A stretch of DNA of 64,000 nucleotides from Palsa-504 sp963800415 (GTDB lineage Bacteria > Actinomycetota > Actinomycetes > Streptosporangiales > Streptosporangiaceae). The position numbers and the translations under genes are program-made. The notes beneath the pieces were generated by a model. The model searched no databases, was not told the origin of the DNA, and was given only the letters and a program-made list of their open reading frames with translations. The DNA is taken from assembly GCA_963800415.1 (NCBI GenBank), contig CAWDBS010000071.1, forward strand, positions 37,173 to 101,172, read 5' to 3'. Of the stretch, positions 33,527 through 43,076 are shown piece by piece; the stretch's first letter is position 1, and every line of letters begins with the position of its first letter.

Positions 33527-33698
33527 GCCCAGGCAGAAACCCGCGGGGCGGCAGGAACCGGCCGACCGGATGCACGGCCGTCAGCTCGGGCTGCCCGGGG
33601 CGAAACCATGACCGAACGGCCGGGTCAGCGTGACCGGCGCCGTACCCCCGGGACCGATAAGCTAGGCCAGCCTTCACCCGACGCGCGGGCCAACCTTC

Positions 33699-35156
33699 TT
33701 AGATGTCGGTGGTGGCTTGGGCCCTGCCTTCTTTCACGGCGGCCTGGAGCGCGGCGTAGTCGCGTTCGTTCTGGTCGGCGTAGGTTTCGGCGAAGTCGGC
33801 GATGGCCTGGTCGAACTTGGCCGAGCCGCCGAGGTAGGCGGCCAGCGCGATGCGATCCCCGGAGCGGGCGTGCGCCCGGGCCAGGGTCCACCCGCACAGC
33901 CGGGCGTACATCGCCATGCCCTCGGCGAGCATCAGCTCGATCGGCACCGAGAACTTCCAGTCCCGCAGCTGGCGGACGTAGAAGTCGCGGTCTATCCCGT
34001 CCTGGGGGTTGGTGACGCGGGTCCAGCCGAGGAAGATGTCGCTCTGGGCCTGCTGCAGGTGCTGCCCGGCGACCACCCGCTCACCTTGGTTGGTGTACTG
34101 GCTCCGTCCGGCGTAGTCCGCCAGGACGGACGTCTGGGCCTCCTTGGCCTGCAGCAGCAGCGGCTCGACCCCGTCGGCGGCGTCCATCAGCAGGACCCAG
34201 GCGCGGGTGCCGACGCTGCCGACCCCGACGACCTTGCGGGCCACCTGCACCAAGGTGAACTGCTCGAGCAGGTGCCGCCGGTCGGACTGCAGGGTGCGCC
34301 GGTACTTGCCCAGCACGGTGTGCAGCAGCGTGTACAGCGCGTCGGCCTGCACGCCGGCGAAGACCTCCTCGACCGGGACGAGCACCGGCGGGTCGCTGAT
34401 GAACCGCCGCTGACCGCCGGCCACGGTGGTCAGCTTGCCCAGCGCCTGGATGCTGTCCCGGGTGTGGGCCTTGGCCAGCAGCTTCTCGGCTTCCTTGAAC
34501 CTATTCGCCTTGACCTGGGACCTGAATTCGGCGACGGCCGGCTCGATGTCCAGGTGCGTGTACCACACGTCCAGGAGCGGCTGCTGCGCGAACTCGCGCA
34601 TCGCGGTGCGGTAGCGTCCGGCCGCCGCCAGGACGATCTTGCGGCCGGCCTTAGCGGGGAACCCGTTGTCCCGTGCGGCCACGGCCAGGCTCGCCGCCAG
34701 CCGCTTGACGTCCCACTCGAACGGGCCCGGCAGGGTCTCATCGAAGTCGTTGACGTCGAAGACCAGCCGCCGCTCCGGCGAGGCGAACGCGCCGAAATTG
34801 GACAGGTGCGCGTCCCCGCACAGCTGCACCCGCAAACCGGACGCGGGCGTGGTGGCCAGGTCCGCCGCCATCGGCAGCGCCGCGCCCCGGTAGAAGGTGA
34901 ACGGGGACACCAGCATCCGCCCGTGCCGGACCGGCACCAGCTCCGGCACCCGCGACGCCGCCTGGCTCAGCAGCAGCCCGACCGGATCCCGCCCCGGGCC
35001 CGGACTGAACTCCGCATGGGATTCCAGCGGGGCCACCGCCCGGGCGTCCTTGCCCCGCGCCACCCGGTCCGCGCGGCTGAGATGCTCCACCGTCCCGAGC
35101 CGAGCAGAAGCCCGCGTACTTGATTTCCTCGCTCCGCCGTCGGCTGTCGCCGTCAT
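33699..35156 (-). CDS. DUF2252-family protein
   Basis: A 485-residue cytoplasmic protein of the DUF2252 family, distantly kinase-like. Conserved segments are FYRGAALPMAADLATTP, VQLCGDAHLSNFGAFASPER with FDVNDFDETLPGPFEWDVKR, the QGERVVAGQHLQQAQSDIF block and SDRIALAAYLGGS-type ending. ATG at 35156 follows GGAGG by 7 bases; the frame is open 50 codons further upstream. The biochemical role is not established. It lies in the stress block with DevR-like boxes 260-300 bases upstream. Confidence 0.85.
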   Translation of the reverse strand: MTATADGGARKSSTRASARLGTVEHLSRADRVARGKDARAVAPLESHAEFSPGPGRDPVGLLLSQAASRVPELVPVRHGRMLVSPFTFYRGAALPMAADLATTPASGLRVQLCGDAHLSNFGAFASPERRLVFDVNDFDETLPGPFEWDVKRLAASLAVAARDNGFPAKAGRKIVLAAAGRYRTAMREFAQQPLLDVWYTHLDIEPAVAEFRSQVKANRFKEAEKLLAKAHTRDSIQALGKLTTVAGGQRRFISDPPVLVPVEEVFAGVQADALYTLLHTVLGKYRRTLQSDRRHLLEQFTLVQVARKVVGVGSVGTRAWVLLMDAADGVEPLLLQAKEAQTSVLADYAGRSQYTNQGERVVAGQHLQQAQSDIFLGWTRVTNPQDGIDRDFYVRQLRDWKFSVPIELMLAEGMAMYARLCGWTLARAHARSGDRIALAAYLGGSAKFDQAIADFAETYADQNERDYAALQAAVKEGRAQATTDI

Positions 35157-35420
35157 GACCACTCCCTCCGGGCCGCAGCGGCGTGACACTGCTGGGCCGG
35201 TACACGCACCACGGATGGTTCCTGGCACCGCTACCAGGCCAACATCACCATGCCGGGATGGCATCCCCCTGCACGGATGAATCCGGCGGGCGCGGCCCGC
35301 GAGCAACGATCCGCTCGCGGCCCGCAGCCGTCATCACCCGCGGCGGATGATCGGGCAAGGTGGGCATCACTGTCCGCTGATCGTTCCGGTCACGATCGCA
35401 TGGCGCTCTGCCTGGGTGTT

Positions 35421-35459
35421 TAGGGCCAAAGGTCCCCCCAGGGACGAGTGCTAAGTCCC
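35421..35459 (-). promoter_or_regulatory. Two DevR/DosR-like boxes between divergent genes
   Basis: Box 1 (35421-35436) reads GGGACCTTTGGCCCTA on the minus strand. Box 2 (35441-35459) is GGGAC-N9-GTCCC. They lie 4 bases apart between the DUF2252 gene (minus) and the DUF7455-like gene (plus), 37-75 bases upstream of the latter. Paired boxes are usual for strongly induced members of the DevR regulon in mycobacteria; here the regulator itself is outside the window. Confidence 0.5.
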
Positions 35460-35495
35460 TACTGGGACGGCCTGTGGCTATCCGACACTGACTGA

Positions 35496-35846
35496 ATGAA
35501 CATGAAGTTCCCGCGCCGCAGGGCCAAGACCGCCGGGCGGTCCTCCGACGCCCGGACTGCCGGGACGTATCCTGACGACCAGGCTGTCTGGCGCAGTCCG
35601 CCCGCCCTGGGTGATCGCGCCTGCTGCTGCCCCGCCCGGCCGGTGGTGCGGGTCCTCATCCCGCCCGCCTCGGCTCGCCCGCATTCGGTTGATCTCCTGC
35701 TGTGCGGCCACCACTACCGGACGTCCCGCGCCGCCCTGACCGCCGCCGGCGCACTGATCATGGACGACCAGCGCAGTAGCGGAACGGGCGTCAACGAGCA
35801 CGCGACAAGCGATCCCGCCCCCGCCGGTACCACGCCGCGGCGCTGA
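35496..35846 (+). CDS. DUF7455-like small metal-binding protein
   Basis: A 116-residue protein. The core CCCPARPVVRVLIPPASARP followed by LLLCGHHYRTSRAAL resembles actinobacterial DUF7455-type proteins, in which two Cys and a C-x-HH motif probably bind zinc. The N- and C-terminal tails are Arg- and Pro-rich and low in complexity. Starts at 35496 or 35502 are equally possible. DevR-like boxes lie directly upstream. The function is unknown. Confidence 0.6.
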   Translation: MNMKFPRRRAKTAGRSSDARTAGTYPDDQAVWRSPPALGDRACCCPARPVVRVLIPPASARPHSVDLLLCGHHYRTSRAALTAAGALIMDDQRSSGTGVNEHATSDPAPAGTTPRR

Positions 35847-35889
35847 GCCAGCCCGACAGGCCGGAACACAGACCATCCCGGAGTAACCG

Positions 35890-36022
35890 GTGAACCAGAA
35901 ACTCCCGCTGCCTCCTTTGGGCAGATCCTGTTCCGGTCACCACCGGTCCGGGCACTGCGGAGCTAGACAGCGTCCAGGTTCTGGCGGCTGAAAAAGCCGG
36001 CCACGAGCAGCAGGACCGACGG
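35890..36022 (-). pseudogene. Inverted, internally deleted copy of the DUF7144 gene end
   Basis: On the minus strand, VLLLVAGFF is joined directly to SRQNLDAV and its stop, followed by the same 3' flank as the intact gene (GCTCCGCAGTGCCCGG... AAAGGAGGCA). In the intact gene these two segments are about 300 bases apart. The copy is therefore an inverted duplicate that has lost the central helices. Confidence 0.75.
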
Positions 36023-36142
36023 GGATCGATATCGGCTGCGGCCCCCGGCACCGCAGGGGGCCGCAGCCATCTACCGGTCTCCGGTCATGATGCAGCTCGC
36101 GCACCGGATCAACGCCATCCGGCGATCGCGGGCCTGGTCGGC

Positions 36143-37171
36143 TCAGCGGGGAATGAGGATGGCCCGGCCGCGGATCCGGCCGTGGCGAAGGTCGTCGATG
36201 GCGTCGTTGGCGGCTTCCAGGGGGTAGCTGGTGGAGTGGAGCGTGACCCTGCCCTGGCTTGCGAGGGTGACCAGGTCAGCTAGATCGGGGTTGGTGCCGA
36301 TGAGGTTTCCGGCGACCGTGATCTCGCCCAGTACTAGCTGGATGGTGGGCAGTGTGACGGTGCCGCCGTAGCCCACCAGGTAGTAGGTGCCGCCTGGGCG
36401 CAGCATGGCGACCGAGTCGCCGATCGTGGGGTCTTCTCCGACGAAGTCGAAGACCGCGTCGGCGCCCGTGCCGGTCAGGTCGCGGACCTGCTGTGCCTGG
36501 TGCCCGTCGGCGGTGACTGCGTGGTCCGCGCCGCAGTGCCGGGCCAGTTTCAGCGCGTCTTCGCTGGTATCCACCGCGATGACCTGCGTTGGGGTCATCG
36601 CCTTGAGGCACTGGATGCCGATGTGGCCCAGCCCGCCGGCGCCCACGGCGACGGCGGATGAGCCCGGGCCCAGCGCGGCGACGGCTTTCTTGACCGCGTG
36701 GTAGGCGGTCAGGCCGGCGTCGGCAAGCGCGGCGGCTTGTGCTGGTTCGGCGTCGGCGGGGAGCTTTACGACGGCTCGCGCGGTGGTCTTGAACAGCTCG
36801 GCCATACCGCCGGCGCCCATCAGGCCGGGCAGGTTGGGGCCCCTGGCGCATCGCATATCGTCTCCGGCCCGGCAGGCGCGGCACACGCCGCAGGTGAGGT
36901 TCGGGTGGCAGATGACCGGGTCGCCGACGGCCAGGTGCTCGACCGCCGGGCCGACGGCGTGGACCCAGCCGGCGTTTTCGTGGCCGAGGACGACAGGCAG
37001 GTCGGCCGGGATGACGTCGGCGAACCAGCCGTCGATGATGTGCAGGTCGGTGCGGCACAGCCCGGCGCCGCCGATCCTGACGATCACGTCGTCCGGGCCG
37101 GTGGCCTGGGGTTCTGGCACGTCGTCCAGGCATGGCGGCTGCCCGTATGCGTGCACCCGGATCGCTTTCAT
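36143..37171 (-). CDS. Zinc-dependent alcohol dehydrogenase (medium-chain)
   Basis: A 342-residue MDR-family enzyme oxidising alcohols with NAD(P). Catalytic zinc ligands are Cys in GGAGLCRTDLH and HE in VVLGHENAGWV; the structural zinc site is CGVCRACRAGDDMRC. The Rossmann motif is AVGAGGLGHIG. MKAIRVHAYGQPPCLDDVPE is the family start. It is transcribed alone, about 100 bases after the AfsR-like gene on the same strand. The substrate is unknown; such proteins in actinomycetes handle simple or aryl alcohols. Confidence 0.88.
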   Translation of the reverse strand: MKAIRVHAYGQPPCLDDVPEPQATGPDDVIVRIGGAGLCRTDLHIIDGWFADVIPADLPVVLGHENAGWVHAVGPAVEHLAVGDPVICHPNLTCGVCRACRAGDDMRCARGPNLPGLMGAGGMAELFKTTARAVVKLPADAEPAQAAALADAGLTAYHAVKKAVAALGPGSSAVAVGAGGLGHIGIQCLKAMTPTQVIAVDTSEDALKLARHCGADHAVTADGHQAQQVRDLTGTGADAVFDFVGEDPTIGDSVAMLRPGGTYYLVGYGGTVTLPTIQLVLGEITVAGNLIGTNPDLADLVTLASQGRVTLHSTSYPLEAANDAIDDLRHGRIRGRAILIPR

Positions 37172-37272
37172 GATGCTCTCCCTTCCGGAGAGCTCCAGCC
37201 TGTGCCGCGGCGGTCGCGGTCCGGTCGCGGCCTGGTCGCGGTCGGTTCGGCCCGGGCTCGGTTCGGCCCGGG

Positions 37273-40200
37273 CTAGGACACCAGGGCGGCGACCTGCCCG
37301 GCTCGTCGCAGCCAGCCGGTCATGCCGATCTGCTCGAACTGGCCGGCTGCTGCCTCCAGCAGCGGGCGCGCGCTGGCGCGGCGCTCCAGCCGGGTGTGCA
37401 TGAGCGCCTCATCGAAGTCAGTGATGGCCCGCAGCGGGCGTGCCCCCTGCTCCTCCAGGGCCGAGCGGGCCTGGCCGAACCAGTGGGCGGCCTCGTCCAG
37501 CCGGCCGTCGACCGCGCACAGCCGGGCGAGGGACAGCCGAAGGTCCATGGCAGGGAACCGGAAGTCGGCCGGGAACGCCTTATCGCGCAGGGCGGCCTCG
37601 ACCAGCCGCAGATGGTCGCGGCGATCCAGCAGCCACAACGTCTCGGCGGTGTCGCAAGCGGTCCGGGTGTAGTTCAGCGCCCAGGCCGGTGCCTGTGTCA
37701 GTGCCCGGACGGGCAGCGCGAGCAGCGCCATCGCCTGCTCAGGCCGACCCAGGTGAGCGGCAGTGCGGGCGCAGCCGGCGCTCATCGGGGCGCGGGCCCA
37801 GCGCGGCACCGGGTCCTGGGTGCTGACGAGCTCGTCGAACACGGCCAGCATGCCGGCCCAGTCCTCGCCGGTCGCCATGGTCAGCGCGTCCAGCGCCCCC
37901 TCGACGTGGATCCGTTCCCAGCTCCAGCTCCTGCCGGGGATGCGGCTGGCCAGGTCACGTGCCTGCCCCAGGGCTGCCCGGGCGTCCTCCAGATCGCCCA
38001 GGGCGGCCAGGGCGCGGGCGATGCTGGCCCGGCAGTGGACCTCACGCGCCAGCTCGCCGCGGGCCCGGGCCTGCTCGGCCGCCTCCTCGAACAGCGACAC
38101 CGCGGGCCGCAACCCGCCGAGCAGGTACAGCAGCACGGTGGGATCTTGCGCGGCGTCGGCGGGCACGCTGTCCCGCCGGCCGTAGATGGCCGCGACCGCG
38201 TACCGGGCCAGGTCAACGCTGCGCGAGACCATTCTGGGCGAGCGGTACAAGATAGCCAGGGCCTGCCGCCGTCTGGGCTGGTCCATGGGCAGCCCGACAT
38301 AGTCCGGGTCGGCGGCCTCCTTGCGGTCCAGGGCCAGCAAGGTCAGCGCCGCCCACGCCTCGTCCCGCGCCGACCCGGCGTAGGCCAGGCCGGCCGGGGC
38401 GAGCATCCAGGCGTGCGCGCTGCTGCCCGCCGCTCCCAGCGCGGAGGCGACCTCGGCAAGATAACCCGCGGCCGCGAGCGGGCCCTCGCCCTGGGCGATC
38501 TGCTCCGCGGCGGCGCGGGCTGCCGTGACCGCCTCGTCGAAGCACAGTGCCCACGCCAGCGCCAGCCCGAGCCGGGCCCGGACCGTGGTGAGCCGCTCGT
38601 GGTCAGGCCCGGCCAGGTCGGCGGCGGTGGTCAGGAACGCGACCGCCGTCTCGTGCGCTCCGGCGGCTTGCGCCAGGTCCGCGGCCTCGAGCGCGACGGC
38701 TACCCCGGCTGCCGCGCCGGGCAGGGCCTGGCTGCCGGCGTACTGGGCGACGATCTCGCCCGGCTCCGTACAGCCGGGAACCAGCGCCCGGGCCGTCTGG
38801 AGCGCCTGTGCCAACCGCCGGTGCAGCCGTGCTTGCCGGGACGGGCTGAGGGTGTCATAGATCGCCTGCCGGACCAGGGCGTGCCCGAACTCATAACGCT
38901 CCGGGGCCTGGCAGGGCCGGATCAGCCCGGCAGCCAGCAGCTCATCCAGGGCAGCCAGCGCGGCCCGGTCGCCCAGGCCGGCGGCCTCGGCAGAAACCGG
39001 GAACAAGAACGGCCCGGCGAACCCCGACGCCGCCTCCGCGAGCCGGTTCGCCCTGGCCGGAAGCCGCGCACAGCGGCGGGCAAGGACTTGCCGCACTCCC
39101 TCGGGAACCGCCACCAGCGGCAAGCTCGCCGTCAGCGCCGCGGAGCCGTCTTCCGCCAGCGCACGCTCCTCAAGCAGGTGGCGGATCATTTCCTTGGCGA
39201 AGAACGGGTTACCGCCGGTGTGCGCCGCGATCTCCGTGACCAGGGACGGCGAAACCGGCGCTCCCGCCTCGGCGGCGACTAGCCGCCCGATCGCCTCAGT
39301 ACCCAGCGCTTGCAGCCGGATCACGCTGCACTCAGCCTCCGCCTGCATCGCGCCCAGGACTTCCGCTAGCGGATCCCGCGCGACCACTTCGGTGGTGCGG
39401 TACGCCCCGGCGATCATGAACCGGCCGTGCCCGCAGCTGCGGGCAACATGACGCATCATCATAGCCGTGCCCGCATCCGCCCACTGCAGGTCATCCAGCA
39501 CCAGCAGCACCGCCGCGCGGGCCGATACAGCCGTGAAGAACTGCGCCGCCGCATCCAGCAGCCGGAACCGCTCCGCGTCCGGCTGCAGCGGCGGCGGCGC
39601 GGCGAGGTCAGGCAGCAGCTCAGAAAGCCGCGGCACGATCCGCGCCAGCGCCGACCCGGCCAGGCCAAGGTCAGCCCGAAGCTGCTGCGGGCTCACCAGC
39701 TCGCCGTGGCCCGCGATCGCCTCAGCGAACGGGCCGAACGGCGGCACCCAGGCGCCCTCCACGCAGCGCCCGGCCAGCACGACCGCCGCGCCGGCCCGCG
39801 CTGCATCGGCCAGCTGCCGCAGCGCATGGGACTTGCCGATCCCAGGCTCACCCGCCAGCAGGACCACACCACCTCTCCCGGCCGCCGCATCGTCGAAGCG
39901 TGCCAGCAGGCGAGACATCTCGCAGGCACGCCCGAAATACGCCCGCACAGTCGGCTCCCGCGGCCGCTGCTGCGGATGCCATGCCAGCTCGGGTGACTGC
40001 TGCAGGATCGCCTGATGAAGGTGACGCAGCTCAGCGCCCGGATCGACACCCAGGTCCTGCCTGAGGACCTGCCGCAGTCGGCCGAACGCGTCCAGGGCCT
40101 CCGCCTGCCGCCCGTCGCGGTACAGCGCCACCATCAGCTGGCCCCAGCGCCGCTCACGCAACGGACCACTGGCCACCAGGGCCTCAAGACCGGCCACCAC

Positions 40201-40746
40201 CTCATGGTGGCGGCCCAGCGCGAGCTCGGCATCGAACAGATCCTCCAGCGCCGCCTCACGCAGCTCCTCCAGCCGCAACGCCTCCGCGGCCGCGAACGGG
40301 CGGTCAGCGAACTCCCCAAGCGCCGGACCTCGCCACAAGCCCAGCGCCCGCCTCAGCAGCCTGGCGGCCCCGGCGGGATCGCCGCCAGCCATCTGCCGGC
40401 GGCCCTCACCGACCAGGCTCTCCGCCAGCATCGCGTCCACCACGCCCGGCGCTGCCCGCAGGCAGTAGCCATCCGGCAGCGTCACGATGGCCGGCCCGCC
40501 CGCCCGGCTCAGCGCGCGGCGGACACGAAGCACATAGTTCTGCAGCGTCTTCACGGCCGTCCGGGGCGGATCATCCGCCCACAGCGCATCCACCAGGCAG
40601 CCAGTACTGACAGCCTCCCCGCAGCGCACCGCCAGTGCCGCCAGCAGGCAACGCTCCTTGACGCTGCCCAGCGGGACCGGTCCCTCGCCCGCCAGCTCGA
40701 CCGGGCCGAGGATACCGATCCGCCCACTCCCTGGCGGTACATCCAC
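37273..40746 (-). CDS. AfsR/SARP-type regulator with BTAD, AAA ATPase and TPR-like domains
   Basis: A 1,157-residue activator. Residues about 8-95 are an OmpR-like winged helix (LGPVELAGEGPVPLGSVKER, LQNYVLRVRRAL). Residues about 100-245 form the bacterial transcriptional activator domain (RRALGLWRGPALGEFADRPF, LYRDGRQAEALDAFGRLR). An ATPase follows with FGRACEMSRLL, Walker A LAGEPGIGKS and Walker B VLLVLDDLQWAD. The last 500 residues are helical repeats. Such proteins switch on secondary metabolism or catabolic genes; its target here is unknown. The start is GTG at 40746. Confidence 0.88.
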   Translation of the reverse strand: MDVPPGSGRIGILGPVELAGEGPVPLGSVKERCLLAALAVRCGEAVSTGCLVDALWADDPPRTAVKTLQNYVLRVRRALSRAGGPAIVTLPDGYCLRAAPGVVDAMLAESLVGEGRRQMAGGDPAGAARLLRRALGLWRGPALGEFADRPFAAAEALRLEELREAALEDLFDAELALGRHHEVVAGLEALVASGPLRERRWGQLMVALYRDGRQAEALDAFGRLRQVLRQDLGVDPGAELRHLHQAILQQSPELAWHPQQRPREPTVRAYFGRACEMSRLLARFDDAAAGRGGVVLLAGEPGIGKSHALRQLADAARAGAAVVLAGRCVEGAWVPPFGPFAEAIAGHGELVSPQQLRADLGLAGSALARIVPRLSELLPDLAAPPPLQPDAERFRLLDAAAQFFTAVSARAAVLLVLDDLQWADAGTAMMMRHVARSCGHGRFMIAGAYRTTEVVARDPLAEVLGAMQAEAECSVIRLQALGTEAIGRLVAAEAGAPVSPSLVTEIAAHTGGNPFFAKEMIRHLLEERALAEDGSAALTASLPLVAVPEGVRQVLARRCARLPARANRLAEAASGFAGPFLFPVSAEAAGLGDRAALAALDELLAAGLIRPCQAPERYEFGHALVRQAIYDTLSPSRQARLHRRLAQALQTARALVPGCTEPGEIVAQYAGSQALPGAAAGVAVALEAADLAQAAGAHETAVAFLTTAADLAGPDHERLTTVRARLGLALAWALCFDEAVTAARAAAEQIAQGEGPLAAAGYLAEVASALGAAGSSAHAWMLAPAGLAYAGSARDEAWAALTLLALDRKEAADPDYVGLPMDQPRRRQALAILYRSPRMVSRSVDLARYAVAAIYGRRDSVPADAAQDPTVLLYLLGGLRPAVSLFEEAAEQARARGELAREVHCRASIARALAALGDLEDARAALGQARDLASRIPGRSWSWERIHVEGALDALTMATGEDWAGMLAVFDELVSTQDPVPRWARAPMSAGCARTAAHLGRPEQAMALLALPVRALTQAPAWALNYTRTACDTAETLWLLDRRDHLRLVEAALRDKAFPADFRFPAMDLRLSLARLCAVDGRLDEAAHWFGQARSALEEQGARPLRAITDFDEALMHTRLERRASARPLLEAAAGQFEQIGMTGWLRRAGQVAALVS

Positions 40747-41129
40747 GGGGACAGTATGTCCCGCACCGGGCCTTGCAGCCCAGGATCCTCCAGCAGGAAA
40801 GGCAGATCAGCCCACGGCCGCCGGAGCCTTCCCGAATATCGTTGATCACCGGAGTGCGATACAACCCCAGAGGCTCACGGGCCAGCCACAGTCAGGTGCG
40901 GCGCGACTTGTACCGCGCCACCCGCGACTGGATGGCCCCTTCGGGTTCGGGGAAGGCCACCAGAGTCGGGTCGGCGAGACCGGCCTGGCGGGGACGCCAA
41001 GGGGACGGCCCGACAAGTCCGGCGGGGGCAAACCTGGGCGATGCGACAAGGGGCCGGAGGGCGCGCGCCACCATGAGCGCCCGAGACAGTTGCGGAGCCG
41101 GCCGTTGCTGTGGCCCGGACCCCTCAGGT
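40747..41129. other. Gene-free region upstream of the AfsR-like gene
   Basis: About 380 bases. A minus-strand frame (41074-40892) reads VALVAFPEPEGAIQSRVAR-like sequence, but no family was recognised. Promoter for the AfsR-like gene expected within 40750-40850. Confidence 0.35.
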
Positions 41130-41463
41130 TCAGGCGGGCGCCTTGGAGCGCAGGATCTGGATGAACTCGCGCATCCATGCCGGGTGGTCGGGCCAGGCGC
41201 GCGCCGAGACCATCTGCCCGTCGACCACGGCCGGCCCGTCGACGAATTCGGCGCCTGCGGCGGTCACGTCGGGGGCCAGCGCCGGGTAGGCCGCGGTGCG
41301 GCGGCCGGTCAGCGTGCCGGCGGCGGCCAGCACCAGCGGGGCGTGGCACAACTGGGCGACGGGACGATCGGCCGTCATGAAGTGGCGCACGATCCGCTGC
41401 ACATCCGGGTCGTTGCGGATGTACTCCGGCGCCCGGCCGCCCGGGACGACCAAGGCGACCGGT
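41130..41463 (-). pseudogene. DJ-1/PfpI-family protein, C-terminal two-thirds
   Basis: The frame reads PVALVVPGGRAPEYIRNDPD, DRPVAQLCHAPLVLAAAG with the nucleophile elbow Cys-His, and ends WMREFIQILRSK. It is the core of a DJ-1/PfpI-type protein, but the first 60-70 residues are missing. The upstream sequence belongs to an AraC-type gene in another frame, joined at about 41464. An internal ATG could start a 107-residue product, but it would lack the first strand. Confidence 0.7.
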
Positions 41464-41793
41464 GTCGTAGACGGCGAGTTGGCCGGGGTCGAGCGCGACC
41501 TCGTGGCTGCCCTGCTGCACGGTGGCCCGGCCGTGTGGCTGCACGCATACCTTGATCAGGTCTCCGGGGGACCGGCGCACCGCACTGGTGGTCCGCTGCA
41601 CGACCTGGGGCGTCCCGGAGACGGTGAACACCCCGACCGGGCCGAGCCGTACTCCGCTCAAGGACCCCCGTGGAGCCGGCTTGTTATCCACGGCCTCGGG
41701 CACCAGGTCCTGGAACGCGGCACCGAGGTTGACACGCCACGGCTCCGCGGCGTCGAACGTCGCGGTCTCCGGCAATTGCAGTAGTCGGACCAT
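41464..41793 (-). pseudogene. AraC-family regulator, N-terminal ligand-binding half
   Basis: ATG 41793 opens MVRLLQLPETATFDAAEPWR and continues VFTVSGTPQVVQRTTSAVRR, SPGDLIKVCVQPHGRATV and PGQLAVYDT, the start of the AraC-type N-terminal domain found in actinobacteria (usually ending LAVYDTSRPY). At YDT the sequence switches to the PfpI fragment, so the second half and the DNA-binding helices are absent. It is divergent from the aldo/keto reductase, which it probably once regulated. Confidence 0.7.
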
Positions 41794-41798
41794 GGCAG

Positions 41799-41815
41799 TT
41801 GTCTCTATTAGACAA
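41799..41815. promoter_or_regulatory. TTGTCT-N5-AGACAA inverted repeat
   Basis: A perfect 6-5-6 palindrome lies 6 bases upstream of the AraC-type start and about 240 bases before the aldo/keto reductase gene. It may be the operator of the now-broken regulator, or a promoter element bound by another factor. Confidence 0.4.
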
Positions 41816-42057
41816 GAGCGCTGACCTGGATAGTCAACATGGCCCGTATCGGATTCGGCGACGCGGTGCCGGACGGCCGCGAGGTGCAGCGGTCGCGCGC
41901 GAGCGAGCAGCCGCAAGGTCGTGATCATCGGGTCCGGTCGGCGGTAACCGGCAGGCAGACCAGGAAGGTCGCCGAGCTGGCCCGGTACGACAAGATAAGT
42001 ACCGAACGAACCGGCGATTCCGCCCCGGCCACCCCGCCGGTTCCGAAGGAGACAACG

Positions 42058-43029
42058 ATGGAGTACACCCGCCTGGGTAACAGCGGCCTGCCGGTCAGCC
42101 GGCTCGCGCTGGGCTGCATGAGCTACGGCGACCCCGCAACCGCCGCCGCGCATCGCTGGGCCCTCGACGACGCCGCCGCCCAGCCCTTCTTCCGCCAGGC
42201 CGTGGAGTTGGGCATCACCTTGTGGGACACGGCGAACGTGTACCAGCACGGAACCTCCGAAGAGCTGGCAGGCCGGGCCATCAAGCGCTACTCCCGGCGC
42301 GAGGACATCGTGCTGGCGACCAAGGTGCACGGCCGGATGCATGGCGGCCCTGGCGGCCAGGGCCTGTCCCGCAAGGCGATCCTCGAGCAGGTGGACGCGT
42401 CGCTGGCCCGTCTTGGCACCGACTACATCGACCTGTACCAGATTCATCGCTTCGATCCGCACACCCCGGTCGAGGAGACGATGGAGGCCCTGCACAACGT
42501 GGTCAAAGCCGGCAAGGCCCGCTACCTCGGCGCCTCCTCCATGTACGCCTGGCAGTTCGCGAAGCTCCAGCACGCCGCCGATCTCGGCGGCTGGACCCGG
42601 TTCGTGGCCATGCAGAACCAGTACAACCTGCTCAGGCGCCAAGATGAGCCGGAGCTGATGGCCATGTGCGCCGACATGGGCGTGGGTGTCGTGCCGTACT
42701 CCCCCCAGGGCAAGGGGCGTCTCGCACGGCCGTGGGGAGAGCAGTCGCACCGCTCAGCCGTCGACCACGTCGTCCAGTCATTCGACTCACCCCTCGACGA
42801 GCCCGTCGTGAACGCCGTCCAGAAGGTCGCGGAAGACCGCGGCATCAGCATGGCCCAGGTCGCGCTCGCCTGGGTGCTTCACAACCCGGTCATCTGCGCC
42901 CCGATCGTGGGAGCAACCAAGTCGCATCATCTGCCCGAAGCAATCGCGGCCCTGGAGGTGCACCTCACCGACGACGAGATCCACGCACTTGAAGAGCACT
43001 ACACGCCCCACGGGCCGTCCTGGTTCTGA
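42058..43029 (+). CDS. Aldo/keto reductase
   Basis: A 323-residue NADPH-dependent (beta/alpha)8 reductase. The catalytic tetrad is visible as Asp in LWDTANVYQHG with Tyr five residues on, Lys in LATKVHG and His in YQIHRFDPHTP. The C-terminal NADPH-binding part is PIVGATKSHHLPEAIAAL. ATG 42058 has AAGGAGA at the right distance. It belongs to the AKR group with general stress and aldehyde-reduction roles. The broken AraC-type gene lies divergently upstream. Confidence 0.9.
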   Translation: MEYTRLGNSGLPVSRLALGCMSYGDPATAAAHRWALDDAAAQPFFRQAVELGITLWDTANVYQHGTSEELAGRAIKRYSRREDIVLATKVHGRMHGGPGGQGLSRKAILEQVDASLARLGTDYIDLYQIHRFDPHTPVEETMEALHNVVKAGKARYLGASSMYAWQFAKLQHAADLGGWTRFVAMQNQYNLLRRQDEPELMAMCADMGVGVVPYSPQGKGRLARPWGEQSHRSAVDHVVQSFDSPLDEPVVNAVQKVAEDRGISMAQVALAWVLHNPVICAPIVGATKSHHLPEAIAALEVHLTDDEIHALEEHYTPHGPSWF

Positions 43030-43076
43030 TCAGCCGTCGCCGCCAGGCCCGCTGCCTTTCAGGTCCTGCCTTGAGC

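Noticed and set aside
33717..35123. Plus-strand frame of 468 codons
   Set aside because: Antisense to the DUF2252 gene, which has conserved motifs and a ribosome binding site.
37396..39282. Long 628-codon plus-strand frame inside the AfsR-like gene
   Set aside because: Antisense shadow of a 1,157-residue protein with clear domains; its composition is low in complexity.
40846..42750. Long 634-codon minus-strand frame over the aldo/keto reductase
   Set aside because: Only 41793-41464 carries AraC-like sequence; the rest is the antisense of a well-supported reductase gene.
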